Assembly: GCF_000226115.1 (NCBI RefSeq)
Contig: NC_016457.1
Span: 310,001-374,000, forward strand
DNA length: 64,000 nt
Origin: Thermothielavioides terrestris NRRL 8126
Lineage: Eukaryota > Ascomycota > Sordariomycetes > Sordariales > Chaetomiaceae
Direction of reading: 5' to 3'
Of this stretch, positions 1-10,860 are shown in pieces (position 1 is the stretch's first letter; every line of letters begins with the position of its first letter). A program made the position numbers and the translations under genes. The notes below the pieces were generated by a model. It was not told the origin of the DNA and searched no databases. It saw nothing but the letters and a program-made list of their open reading frames with translations.

Positions 1-3000
1 CCTAGTTTTTTAGAGCCTCTACTCAATATACGCTACCTAGCGGTTAAGATATAGATCGATAGGGGGTACCTAAGTCTTACTTTCTAGGTTATAGACTAGT
101 ATAGCCTTATATACGCTAGCAACTATCTAGAGGTAGCCTAACTACGTTGCGCTAAAGCTATATATAATTCTATAGAAAGTCTCTCTAATTAGCGTTAGAG
201 TATACTATACCGCTACCCTATATAAAAGGACGCTCCTAATAACCTTTATATAGATCTTCTAAGCTTATACGATATATACCCTATATATTTTCGCTATAAG
301 TCTTATAAAGACAAACTTCTATATAGCTATCTTAGCCTTAACCACCTTCTTATATATCTAAAACGAGAGCTTATAGTCTAGCTATACGCCTAGAAACCTT
401 ATTAACTCTATAAATATAAGTCCTAGCTAACCTTCGCCAAGGATATTAACGACCTCTATATATAGCTACTACGCCTTTATAAAGTAGATAAGCTTGCTCT
501 TCGCTAATTCGAACTATATCCCCTATTCTATAGCCTATTTCTTATACTTAGTAAACCCCCTCTCTAGCATATAGTAGTATACTAGTATATCCTATCTAAA
601 TATAAGAAGGTTAGTGTTATCTATATATTCGACTATTAGAAGCCTAGTATACGCCTTAAGGGCGTAGAACAGGGGGGTAATAAAGAGGATAAATAGCGCT
701 AGCGATAATAGCGAGCCCTATAGCGTACTTTGCTATAGAGTCGTAGGCTTAGCTACAATCCTATTAAACTGTAGGCGCGCTATATAATCCTTAAAGTAGC
801 TCTTTAGGAGTATAATTAGCTTCTTCTCGAAGCCTAGTTCCTAGAGTATATATAGTAGTTAGACCTAGTCGACCTAGTCGAAGGCGCCTTTTAGGTTTAA
901 TTGCAATAGCGAAGTGTAAACACTATACGCCTATACTATCTTCACTATATTAGTTACTATCTAGATTACTACCTTTATAGACCTATACTACTAAAAGCCT
1001 ATCTATATCTCTAGGAGTAGCTTATACGCCTTAGCTATATATATTACTTAGTCTACAATAGCCGCCTCGATAATCTTACTTACTACGCTAAATAGCGATA
1101 TTAGGCGATACGCCTCTACCTCCGTTAGCTGTTCTAGAGACTTCCCTAGCTTCCTAAGGACGACTACTTATATAGCGTAGAATCTATATAGGAAGTGCTC
1201 TAGCTTAAAATAGGTATATATAATCGCTATAAGCACCTCCGATAGCTTACCCTCTTTGTTATAGGCTTTAAAGAACTTATTAGTAAAGAGGTCTTTACTA
1301 AACGTTTTATTTAATCCTATATAGCTTATAATCTTTATAATCTCGGTTCTATAGACCTCCTAGTCGATAGGCGTAGTATTACGAAAAAACCCTTTAGACC
1401 AATCTTAGTTAAAGATACTGTTGTACTATGTCTATAGTATAGGAAAGAAGTGCTCTACTAGCGCCTTAGCCTTCTAGACGTATATTATAGTGCTCTAGAG
1501 CTTGCTAGGTCCTAGCTAGAGCACTAGTAGCGCTAGAGATTTAGGGCGTTAGTAGCTTCAAAGCTGTACTTACCTCTCGATATCCTATATTAGCTTCTAC
1601 TCCTTCGACGCCCTAGCGAGTAAGTAGCGCTAGTATAGCGTCTACAATTAGTAGGTACAACACTTAAAATACTATACTGCCTTATAGTAATACGTTTAAA
1701 AGCTTGCTATATAGCTTAACCACTAAATGCGTTTAGCCCTCCTTGCTTCTTATATTGCCTCGTCGACTTTAAGATTCTACTATAGTATATAGGACCCCTA
1801 GTTAAGCTTATAGCGTAAGGCCGCTATATCTATAATACTAGTTAGCTTATATATAAAGGTATCTATTATATCTTTAAATTCCTCTACTATATTGATCTCC
1901 CTTAGTAAGGTTAAGAACTAGGCCTTAGCCTTATACCTTTTATAGTCTAGTAACGCCTAGCTATAGCCCTATAGTACAATAGCTCTACTACTACTCCTCC
2001 TTAGCGATACTTTAGCTACCTAGGGTATATAGTCTAAGCCTACTAAGTTAAAAGGTCCTAGCTACTAAGTACCGTTACCCTATATTGCCTAAATATAGTC
2101 GATTATACTATTTCTATTGCCTTACTATACTTAGGTAGGTATATTATATAGTATATAAAGCTTAAGCTCCTATTCTACTATAATCTAGAGTAGTATATTT
2201 ACTAATCGAGAGGTCCTATTATATTTGTCCTACATTAGGTAATAGGTATTGAAGTCGTCTATAAGTATATTATACCTTCTTAGCTCCCGCTCTACTAGAG
2301 CGTAGAGTAGCGACCGTTACCCTAGCTCCTAATTAAACGAATAAATGGACTACACTATAAAGGGGTCCGATCCTTCTTTTTTAAATGTTATAGCTATCTA
2401 ATCTTCCTCCGCCTTAGCCAACTATATTATATAGTTAAAGCACTTACTTATATATAGTGCCGCTCTACTAGCGTTATATACTATCTTATACTAGTCGCCT
2501 CGCCTATAAGGTAGGGCTAGGGGGGTTGTATCTAGGTAAATCGGCAGCTCCTAAATCGCTACTAGGTCGAACTCCTCTCTACCTTCTAGTACTTAGTTAA
2601 AGCGGTTTCTACTACTATTAATATTCCAATAGAGTACTCTTAGTATTATAGCTATATATTCGGTATAGGACAAGGGCCTTTAGTCATTACTATATTAGGT
2701 TACGAAGTTAGCTTTATATTTATACTATATAGGGGCACTATATAAGTAGCGCTCCTATTCTATACCTTAGCTCCTTAGAAGGTTTATAAAAGTACTCTAA
2801 ATTAGAATAGGTCTATACCGTTAAAGCGCCTTGCCCTCTAGATATCGATAGGCTAGCCTACCTTAGCAAAGCGTTTCCTTAGACGCTATTCTCCTAACTT
2901 GTCCCCCTAGCTCCTACACTATATATTTACCCTTATCACTACTACTACTTAAGACTAGGGTATATAGAAAGTAAGTAGATAGTCGTTAAACTACTCCCTT

Positions 3001-4480
3001 ATATACTAATGTTGCTCCTTCGCTATCTTATAGCTTACGTTAAAGGCTATATAGGCGCCTCTATAGTTAATATACTTTGGCCTATTCTTAGCTAGGTCGA
3101 TCTTTACTAAGTATTTTACCTCTTATTCCCTTGCTATATCGCTATTGCTATACGCTATATAGACGTAGATTAGGTAATATACCTCTTCCTCTTTATAGAA
3201 CGTCGCCTTATATCCCTACTTCCTATATTTAAAGTATAAGATTGTATATACTACGCTTTTAAAGCGTTTATAAGGGTAGACTATATAATTAAGTAGGACC
3301 CTTTAGTCGATAAGCCTCGCTATTTCCTTAATTATATATAGCTCAACTAGTATATATATCGTTTATAGCCTTTAACTATTCCTAGCGCTACCCTATAGCG
3401 CCTATAGCCTTGTATATATAATCTAAACCTTATTCTCCTTCGCTAGGTCTACCGCTAAACAGTCAATATTACCTCTATACTTTGTTAAAGTAGCTAGCTA
3501 AACGCCCTTTATAAGTACTATAAAAGTATAGCGCTTAAGTATTATAGTCGCTCTAAATATAGCTATAACCTATACTTTATTGTCCTTATTAGTAAACTAC
3601 GTTTAATAGTCCTCCTTAAAGGTAACTACTATATTCCTACTCTTTAGTAGCTTCTATACTACGATTATACCGTTTCTACTACCCTCTATTATCGCTCCTA
3701 TTATCGCTATAGCTATATTGACTACCTAGACTATATTACCTATACTCCTATTGACGATATCTATAGAGGCTTGCCTAAAGTCTACTATAAGCTTATAGAA
3801 TAGTTTCTTCGATATATACTAAGTATAGCTTTTAAATAGCTAGGGCGCTACTATTATAGCTACGCCTTACCCTACTACCTATACCTAGGTCCTTGCTTAT
3901 ATACCTCTAACGCTCGTCTACGTCCTAACCTTATTCTTAATTTATATAACCTCCTCTTTAATATAGTCGATACTCCTATATAGCTTATATATATTGTAAA
4001 GGTAGTTTAACTTATCTTAGAACACCTTACAATAGTATATATATATAGCTATCTATATATATAGCTATATCTCTAGCGATACTAGGGTATAGAATTCCTA
4101 TAGGAGCCTCGATCGCTTGTCGCTAACGCCCTCGGTATATATATTCCAATCGTTTATAGCTCCTATAGGAGGGAGCCAAAGTCTTCGGTCGCGTTGGTTA
4201 GGGTATTCGTATATATTAGCCACAGTGTCGCGACCTACAGTGCCCAACGCTAGGCTACCGCTATCGCTACTACGACCTGCGTAGCCGCTACGCCCCCTCT
4301 ACGACATCGTAGATAGGGGTAATCAGGTGCACTGAAAACGCTTACGTCGTCGGATTCGGTTTTGGCTCAACGGTTCCTTCGCAATCGGCGTTTGAGTACG
4401 AAGAAGCTCTCAACTAGATAAAAATATCTCTTGCTTAACTTATTATAATATATTAGTATTATTATTATTGTTATTAATCT
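1..4480 (-). mobile_element. RIP-degraded Tad-type LINE retrotransposon, truncated by the window edge
   Basis: The block is AT-rich, dense in TA and CTAG, and every frame is broken by stops, as expected after RIP. Read on the minus strand it still shows a non-LTR element in the usual order. Around 3190-3230 is a remnant gag zinc knuckle, with Cys/His positions turned to Tyr. At about 2180-2640 is an apurinic-type endonuclease domain (W-N-I-N-S-S-R, then E-G-R-E-E-F-D-L-V-A-I, later D-D-F-N). At about 420-910 is reverse transcriptase, with the G-A-F-D block followed by a degraded stretch where the F-A-D-D motif would be. The 3' end and any poly-A tail lie left of position 1. The right border is unclear: composition changes gradually between 4130 and 4700, and a short AT repeat sits near 4440-4490. 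The family assignment rests on domain order; the exact ends are a guess. Confidence 0.72.
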
Positions 4481-4723
4481 TATACTAATAGGGCTCTCAG
4501 TGCTCTACCTCGAAGGCAAGCGGTCTCTCAACCTCTATCTACACTACTTATGCGTAGCGCAAGCGCTGCGCCCTAATTAAAATATATATGCTACTATTTT
4601 TAAAGCTTTAAATTATTAAGAGATAAAACTTAGCCTAACAACTTTATATACTCTAGCCTTTCTCTAGCTCGCTAAAGAATACCTTAGGTTAAATGTAAAT
4701 ACCTCATAGTATGTAGCTTCTAG

Positions 4724-6979
4724 CTAGCACTCATCTTCATAATCACTCACTTCTAGAGTCCTAGCTCCTTTTCTTGCGGGTTTCAACCAGTCTTCCCTCC
4801 CAGGCGGCCAGTACACTCTGCCATCTGGCCCGCCCATGGCGTAATCCTCTGCTGAGACCTCTCTGGCGCCAATCACCTGATACTCGTCGTCTGCGCCAGC
4901 GCCAACATCGTTCAGCCCGATGGGGTCTTCGTCTGGTGCCCTTTTCCGTTTCAAGTTAGCCGCAGGCTTCTGTCTCTTCTTGGGCACTGTCGGCGCGGGG
5001 TGGGATTCGTCTTCGCGCTCGTGCGGGATCATGTCGTGGATCAGTCCGAATCCGGGGAGCCTGAAGGCGCGCATGAGCTCGAAGACGGCCTGCTCCTTGT
5101 CCTTGGCCTCGATCATCAGGTCCATATCGGGCGGGCATGGCGGCAGCGTTGTGACGCGGGGACTGTGCTTGCGCCGGTCTCGAGGCGTCACAGCGCCGGG
5201 GCAGGGCTCGCTGTAATGCATTTTCTGTCTGATGCCCTTGCGCGTCCACGTGGCGGCAATGCGTGCCTGAAGCTCCGGCTGGCTAATGTCGAGAGTCCCT
5301 TCTCTGCACTTTGTTTCGTCGAAGATGATGTTGTGGTGGTGGTAGTCGAGGACCAGGGGGATGTTGAGCTCCTCGCAGATCGGGAGCAGATCATGTACGC
5401 TCCAGCCCACGTCGTCGTTCTCCAGCACGAGACGGGCTTTGATGGAGGGTGAGAGCTCGGCGTAATTCTTGCGGAACCTGTCCAGGGTTGCTGCCTTGTC
5501 CCCAAAGATGCCGCCCATGTGCAGGATCATAACGGCGTCGCGGTCCTGCTGCTCGGGGAGCCGGAGGAGCGACAGCACCTCGTCGTGGTACTCCAGGTCC
5601 CGGACAGCCGCGGTGACAACCTCTTGCCTGGGTGAGCCGAGCTGGGTGAACTGGCCGGGATGCATGGTCAGGCGATGGCCGAGCTCCGCGGCCACCCTTC
5701 CAGCTTCGGCGAGCACCTCGGATGCGAAGGGCGCCAGCTTGTAACCGTGTTCCGGGTGGCTGGCAAAGGGAAACATCTCAGAACTGAGGCGCATGAACTT
5801 GATGCCGTACCTGTCGTTCCACCTCAGCATCTTGACGATGTCCCGAGCATTGGCCAAGCCGAGGTTTTGGAGGAACCTCTCACCGAGCTCTCTGCTGGGC
5901 TCTTTGGATCGATCCGGCCGGTTCTTGACCGCATGTTCTGGCTGAGACGGATCGCTCAGGGGATAGCGGTGCTCGATAATGGACGACATGCGACAGGTTC
6001 TCGAGCAAAAGACGGGAGTCTTGGCGGAGCGGAGATAGGTGTTGAGGCACGCATAGCCCAGGCGGCCCTTCCACGGCAGCGGCAGGTAGTCGCTGTTGAC
6101 CGGCGGCGGTCTTGAAGCACCCCGTTCAGGAACGTCGGGTACCTCCTCTGGCACGTCTATTCTCCGAGCCTCCAGGTCCTGGTTCTTGCCCCCGCTGAGA
6201 CCCCCGGCAAAGTCATCCTTGTCTTCCTCGTCCACCGTGGGCAGCAGCCCCAATCTTGCCAGCCCCGTACTCTTCAAGCTCGCTTTTCTTACCGAAGGCG
6301 AGCGGGTAACCTGCTGGCCGGCAGTCACGCGCGTTTCAGTGAGCCGAGTGTCCTCTTCAATCTGGAGCTTCTGCCTCTTTGTCGCACTGCGCAGCCGGTG
6401 CTCCATCCTGGCGAGGCCCTCGATGGCGAGCTGCACGTCACCCTTCACCATCTTCTTGCGGTCCTGCATCTCCTCAGACCCCAGACTCTCGCCGCGTTGC
6501 TGCCTGATGCCTAGTAGATTCTCGGGTATGGAAGGCGCGTTGCCGCCGGGCTGCATAGTCTTTGACAGGCGGCGACTCGATCGACGGAGGTGAACTTCAG
6601 GCCGAAGGGGCGTCTCAAAATCGTTGGTTGCCAGCTCCAGGCTCGGCGGGAAGTCGGTCGACTTCTCTGGATTTCGGGCCATGGACGAGAAGCGGCGGGT
6701 CGTGCGGCAAGCGGGAGCGGTGTATATGTGAGGAGCGGGCAGGTTCGTGGCGAGCGAGGCAGGCAAGCAACAGTTCGTTGGAACGGGCAGAAGGGTCAGC
6801 CGGGGCACAAAGCAAAGGCGGAGAGCGAACCGTTGCAGGCACTGATACCACAAGGCGGTCGCAGAGATGGAAGCTGAGACACGATGCGGCCTCTGGAAAC
6901 GGCAGCGGGCAATTGGCCAACGGTTTAGGGCGGCAGATGCAGATGGCAGCGGAAGGGTGGCGGTAATGGATGTCATCAT
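4724..6979 (-). CDS. UV-damage endonuclease (UvdE/Uve1 family)
   Basis: Single-exon gene, 751 aa from the ATG at 6979. UvdE nicks DNA 5' of UV photoproducts and starts a repair route independent of nucleotide excision. The TIM-barrel domain covers roughly residues 305-650 and keeps the metal-binding residues: His440 in M-H-P-G-Q, His487 in I-L-H-M-G-G, Glu520 in L-E-N-D-D, Asp545 and His547 in L-D-Y-H-H-H, His588 and Glu591 in M-H-Y-S-E. Residues 100-300 are basic and probably disordered, and a lysine/arginine-rich tail follows the barrel. The open frame runs up to an ATG at 7138, but the first 53 codons of that longer frame look like leader. From 6979 there are 98 residues with no Asp or Glu, many Arg, ending R-R-F-S-S just before a second ATG at 6682. 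That looks like a mitochondrial presequence, so a long mitochondrial form and a short nuclear form are both plausible. In Neurospora the family member is mus-18. The gene ends about 250 bp from RIP-mutated DNA. Confidence 0.9.
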   Translation of the reverse strand: MMTSITATLPLPSASAALNRWPIARCRFQRPHRVSASISATALWYQCLQRFALRLCFVPRLTLLPVPTNCCLPASLATNLPAPHIYTAPACRTTRRFSSMARNPEKSTDFPPSLELATNDFETPLRPEVHLRRSSRRLSKTMQPGGNAPSIPENLLGIRQQRGESLGSEEMQDRKKMVKGDVQLAIEGLARMEHRLRSATKRQKLQIEEDTRLTETRVTAGQQVTRSPSVRKASLKSTGLARLGLLPTVDEEDKDDFAGGLSGGKNQDLEARRIDVPEEVPDVPERGASRPPPVNSDYLPLPWKGRLGYACLNTYLRSAKTPVFCSRTCRMSSIIEHRYPLSDPSQPEHAVKNRPDRSKEPSRELGERFLQNLGLANARDIVKMLRWNDRYGIKFMRLSSEMFPFASHPEHGYKLAPFASEVLAEAGRVAAELGHRLTMHPGQFTQLGSPRQEVVTAAVRDLEYHDEVLSLLRLPEQQDRDAVMILHMGGIFGDKAATLDRFRKNYAELSPSIKARLVLENDDVGWSVHDLLPICEELNIPLVLDYHHHNIIFDETKCREGTLDISQPELQARIAATWTRKGIRQKMHYSEPCPGAVTPRDRRKHSPRVTTLPPCPPDMDLMIEAKDKEQAVFELMRAFRLPGFGLIHDMIPHEREDESHPAPTVPKKRQKPAANLKRKRAPDEDPIGLNDVGAGADDEYQVIGAREVSAEDYAMGGPDGRVYWPPGREDWLKPARKGARTLEVSDYEDEC

Positions 6980-9900
6980 GCCTGGAACTTGCGTACCTTT
7001 CTTTGCCGCACTTACGTACCTATTCCCTGGTTTGTCACCAGGAATGCAGGAATGCTCCGGGCTGAGAAGAGTTTCCGGCTGGGTGGCGGTCCAGATTCCA
7101 GCGGACAGTTGCAACCGCGACAATGCAGCAGAGGGCATCTCGTTTTTGACGGAGCCTCGAGCTGGGCGAGGCCGGCCCTCGGCCCAGTTGCCTCACCACA
7201 GCCGCTCGCCCCATGTTTCGCCAGCCGGGGAAGACGTGTCGAGGTTGTGCGCAATAGCTGATCCCTGCATCCGCAAGAATCTTACGGCGGCAGCGAGCGC
7301 GGAGCAGGACGCAGCTCCGACGCAGGCAAAGAACAGAATGCACTGCGGAGCACACTGCTTCCTTCCCCAACGCACACTTCTCCCAACGTATCAGCACATG
7401 GCCGCGGATGGTGACGGGATGCCGGGCTACGCGAGTGTGGACGCATGAAGCCGTGGCTGAGCGGGACGAGTGGACCAGCTGCATCAGGGGCAAAGTGGAT
7501 GAGGTCATCGATTTGGGTCTTGGGGAGGACAAGGTGGGGACCGTCCATTGGCCGTTGAAACTTGGGGAGCAGTGATGCAGCATGCTCTGTATTGACGCAG
7601 CTGTGGCGCCTCTTAGCTGTGAGAATTGGGCGGTTTGCTGCATTGAGCGCTCGATCTGAGCAGGCGCGGTGTCCTGTAGTATTGAACGCTGCTGTGATGC
7701 ATAACAGGAGGAGTCCACTTTCGCGGCGGGAACGGAGGTTTGATGTTAAGTCGGGACACAAACAAGGGGCGGCTGTATATAGTAACTACCTTGCGTACCT
7801 ACGTGCATGTATATACCTGGTACCTCCATCTACCCTGTGAAGAATGGCCTCGACGTACCTAGGTCAAGTAGGTAGGTACCTTGTCTTCCCCTGAACATCA
7901 TAGTATGTTGTCCAACGCTTACTGGCCTACCTCGGTAGGTAGTGGCATTTCGTCCCCTTTCTTTCTTTCTTTTTTCTCCTTTTCCTTTCCTTTTCTTTCC
8001 GTTTCGTTTTCCTTTTCGGCTTACCTATCCATCGAGACGAGCACCCGTATCTTTTTAAGGCACGGGACGCGCTAGTCCTCGAGCGGGCAAGCTGCGACGG
8101 TAGCTGGACGATCCTCAGGGGCAGGCCACCCGCCTCCGATCGAGTGAATCATGTGGATTGACAATAATTGATTGGTGTGTGGTTGGCGTCATCGGCGTCT
8201 CTGTGGCCGTGCCGTAGGGGCTACTGTGATGTCCCATGGGCGATCATTGCTTCGCGCTGCTCCGTCAGTCAAGTTAATGGATGACAACACACGGGAGTCT
8301 GGATCTCTGCACCTGCCTGCCATTCGCCTTGCCACGGCCAGGCCGTTAGTTAACTAACACTCGCTCACCCGACTGGACGGGGAAGCCGACGCACAAGAAT
8401 GATGCCTACGTGCGCGCACATCCTGCGGGCTCGAAGAGGTTGTCGATCGCTTTTCCTCCCTCCACACCCCTGGCAGCAGTGGGCACAGAGCCCAGCACAG
8501 GGACGTCGACGCGCCGACAGCGCCGCTGTCCGAAGGGGTTGTGGGTTGATTTGACAAGCTCGGGGTTGGCGGCTATGGAGCCTCTCACTCGGATCTTTCA
8601 TCAATTATGTACTATGCAGCTGGCAGATGAGCAGGGAGCAAGGTCCAAGGAGAAAATTCCAGGTGGCAGTTCGGATTCGGCTTGTCGCCGAGACAGCGTG
8701 TGTTTATCTGGTCCATCCAGCACTCGAAGTTGTCGCTCGAGTGTGTCCAAGTTCGGGGGCTCGCATGCGTCGGCTGTGTATGGATTGATGGTGGTGTAGA
8801 AGCTTGGCGCCCGCCCCTCTCCTCCCCATTGTCATCCTGCCCGCTGTCGTCCCGCCCCTGCTCGCACAAGTGCCCACCTCACCCATCTGCAATCCACTGT
8901 GGTGACTGGCACCAAGTGACCTGTCACTGCCTGACAAGTGCCCTTGCTAATCACAGCTGCCCACCAACATTGTTCATCACGGCCGCCCTCGGTCCCCTGG
9001 CCCCTGCAATCCACTTGCCGTCCTCTCAAATCTTCCATTGACAAGACATTCTTCTCTCTGGCAGTCCAAGGCACTTGTTAAGGCGCTTTCACCGGGTGGT
9101 CCCGCGCGGGGGTCTGAGCTACAGACATACACATCTAAACAGCGACTATGGTGGCGTTCCGAAAGCCGTGAACAGGCAGAAGGTCGCTCAGTGTCGTGCG
9201 GAAACGGATTGAGCAGGCCTAAGTTGTGTGTGTGCATGTAAGGACAAAATACATGGGCGGTTCAAAGAGCACGTCGGACCAAATGAAAAGGTTGTCAACG
9301 AACCGGGTGGGAGAGCTGGGACTCGACAAGAAGGATGAGAGGAATGAGAGGTCGGTAGCGCTTCCACTGGTGTTTGGGGCCAATTGACTCTCGGCCACGT
9401 ACAAGATAACTGTTGCCAGTGGCGTCTACCTGCCTGGGCCCGCCTACAGGATCCTGGGGAGGTGACAACAGCAGCGAAGCATGACTCCGGTATAGCCCTG
9501 CGCAACTCACCATCGCGCATCACGGCCCTGGTGGCAACAAGGATGCGAGGGCTGTTGAGCGAAATGAGAAACCCCGAACGAAAAGATTGTCTAGCAACCT
9601 CCACTGACAACCTCACAACTCTCACAAATGAACCTGCTTCAAGCAATCCATGCAACGTACATTGTGGCTTTGCTTCCTGTTTCACCTAGCGGGGCAAAGG
9701 ATTGCGTGGATGTCGCTGTTTTTTCTGCTTTGCCATGTTCGGTCATCATTGTGTGTTGCCATTTTCCTGGCCATCGCGTGGCCTTGGGATGTAATCGGAG
9801 AACTGGGCTGACCTGCTCGGTCTTTCTCTCTGATAGGGGGCACCCCTTTTTCCCTTCCGGACACTTCCCGCAATGTTCTTTGGGGCAAGTCAATTTGACC

Positions 9901-10030
9901 ACATCTAAGCCTCTTCATCAACCGCGGTCAGCAGTCCCTCGCTCCTCACACCGCGCCATATTGAGAATCCAGTAGCATCTCCTTTGGTGTAGACAGAACC
10001 AAAGCCCCTTAAGCAGACATGCAGGTGTGC
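6980..10030. other. intergenic region, no gene recognised
   Basis: About 3 kb with only short overlapping open frames on both strands, no codon bias and no recognisable domain. It is the promoter side of the UV endonuclease. Positions 7850-7945 hold a cluster of palindromic T-A-C-C/G-G-T-A elements. Positions 7950-8010 are a pyrimidine-rich tract. I found no tRNA-like structure. Confidence 0.6.
7850..7945. promoter_or_regulatory. cluster of TACC/GGTA palindromic elements
   Basis: Within 95 bp there are GTACCTAGGT at 7855-7864, GTAGGTAGGTACC at about 7868-7880 and CTACCTCGGTAGGTAG at about 7927-7942. Similar elements recur at 31025-31034 and 54681-54693, always between genes. Function is unknown; a dimeric-factor site or a simple sequence bias of the genome are both possible. 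Confidence 0.35.
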
Positions 10031-10107
10031 CATCACAAACTTGGGAAAGCCAAGTCAAACCCAGATGCCGCCGGATGGATGAAGAGAAGAAAACGTAAAG
10101 ATGTATA

Positions 10108-10860
10108 ATGGCCGCCCACCCGCCCCCATGAAACTAAACGTACAAACAAACCACCCACCCGCCATTGAGCAACTATAATACAGGCCGCCCGCCCACCCTC
10201 GAACGAAAAAAAGAAGAAAAGGCAAAACAGAGAAGAGGGGAACACGTGATCATGGAGAAAGGGAAGACAACAACCAACCCAGCAACAGGGCAAACGCAGA
10301 ATGAAAATAGAGAAGAGAAGAGAGAACAGAGAAGAGGGTAAAAAGTGATACAGGGGGAACGGAAGATAACAACAACCGCAGAGTAAGAATACAAGCCGCC
10401 CACCCACCCTCTTGGGGAAAAACAAGAAAAGAAAGAACAGGCCGCCCACCCACCCTCGAAGAGAAAAAAGAACCAGAGAAGAGGGGAATAAGTGATGCAG
10501 GGGGAAGGGAAGACAACAACCAACCTAACAACCCAACAACAACACAAATGCAGAGTGAGAATACAGGCCGCCGGCCCACCCTCGAAGACAAAAGAAGGAA
10601 AGAAAAAAACAGGCCGCCCACCCACCCTCAAAGGAAAAAAAGAACAAAACAAGATCGGGGGGATAAGTGATACAGTGAAAAAGGAAGACAACAACAAACG
10701 AAGCAAAACACAACGCAGAACAACAAGCCAAAACACAGAAAAGCCCACCAACCCGCCCCTTCATCCACCCATCCATCCATCCATACAATCCATCCATCCA
10801 CCAAATCCACCAGATCCTCCAAACCAACCAAATCCGCCAATTCCACCACCACCCATCACA
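10108..10860. repeat. minisatellite with alternating long and short units, ending in a CATC microsatellite
   Basis: A core close to GGCCGCCCACCCACCCTC recurs at about 10110, 10182, 10393, 10439, 10565 and 10612. Between cores lie purine-rich spacers. The long ones contain a second shared block, AAGTGAT followed by a G-rich and GAAGACAACAAC stretch (about 10244, 10345, 10491, 10666). Spacing between cores alternates between about 46 bp and about 126 bp, so the real unit is near 172 bp. Positions 10761-10802 are CATC repeats. Open frames run through the array on the minus strand only because it lacks stops; composition is not protein-like. The array lies in the 3' flank of the gene ending at 10856. 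Confidence 0.75.

Noticed and set aside
6867..7448. 193-aa plus-strand frame over the UV endonuclease leader
   Set aside because: Antisense to the leader, no domain, and composition typical of noncoding GC-rich DNA.
10033..10827. Several minus-strand frames of 100-190 aa through the minisatellite
   Set aside because: They exist only because the repeat lacks stops on that strand; translations are Phe/Leu/Gly-rich repeats without start context or splice partners.
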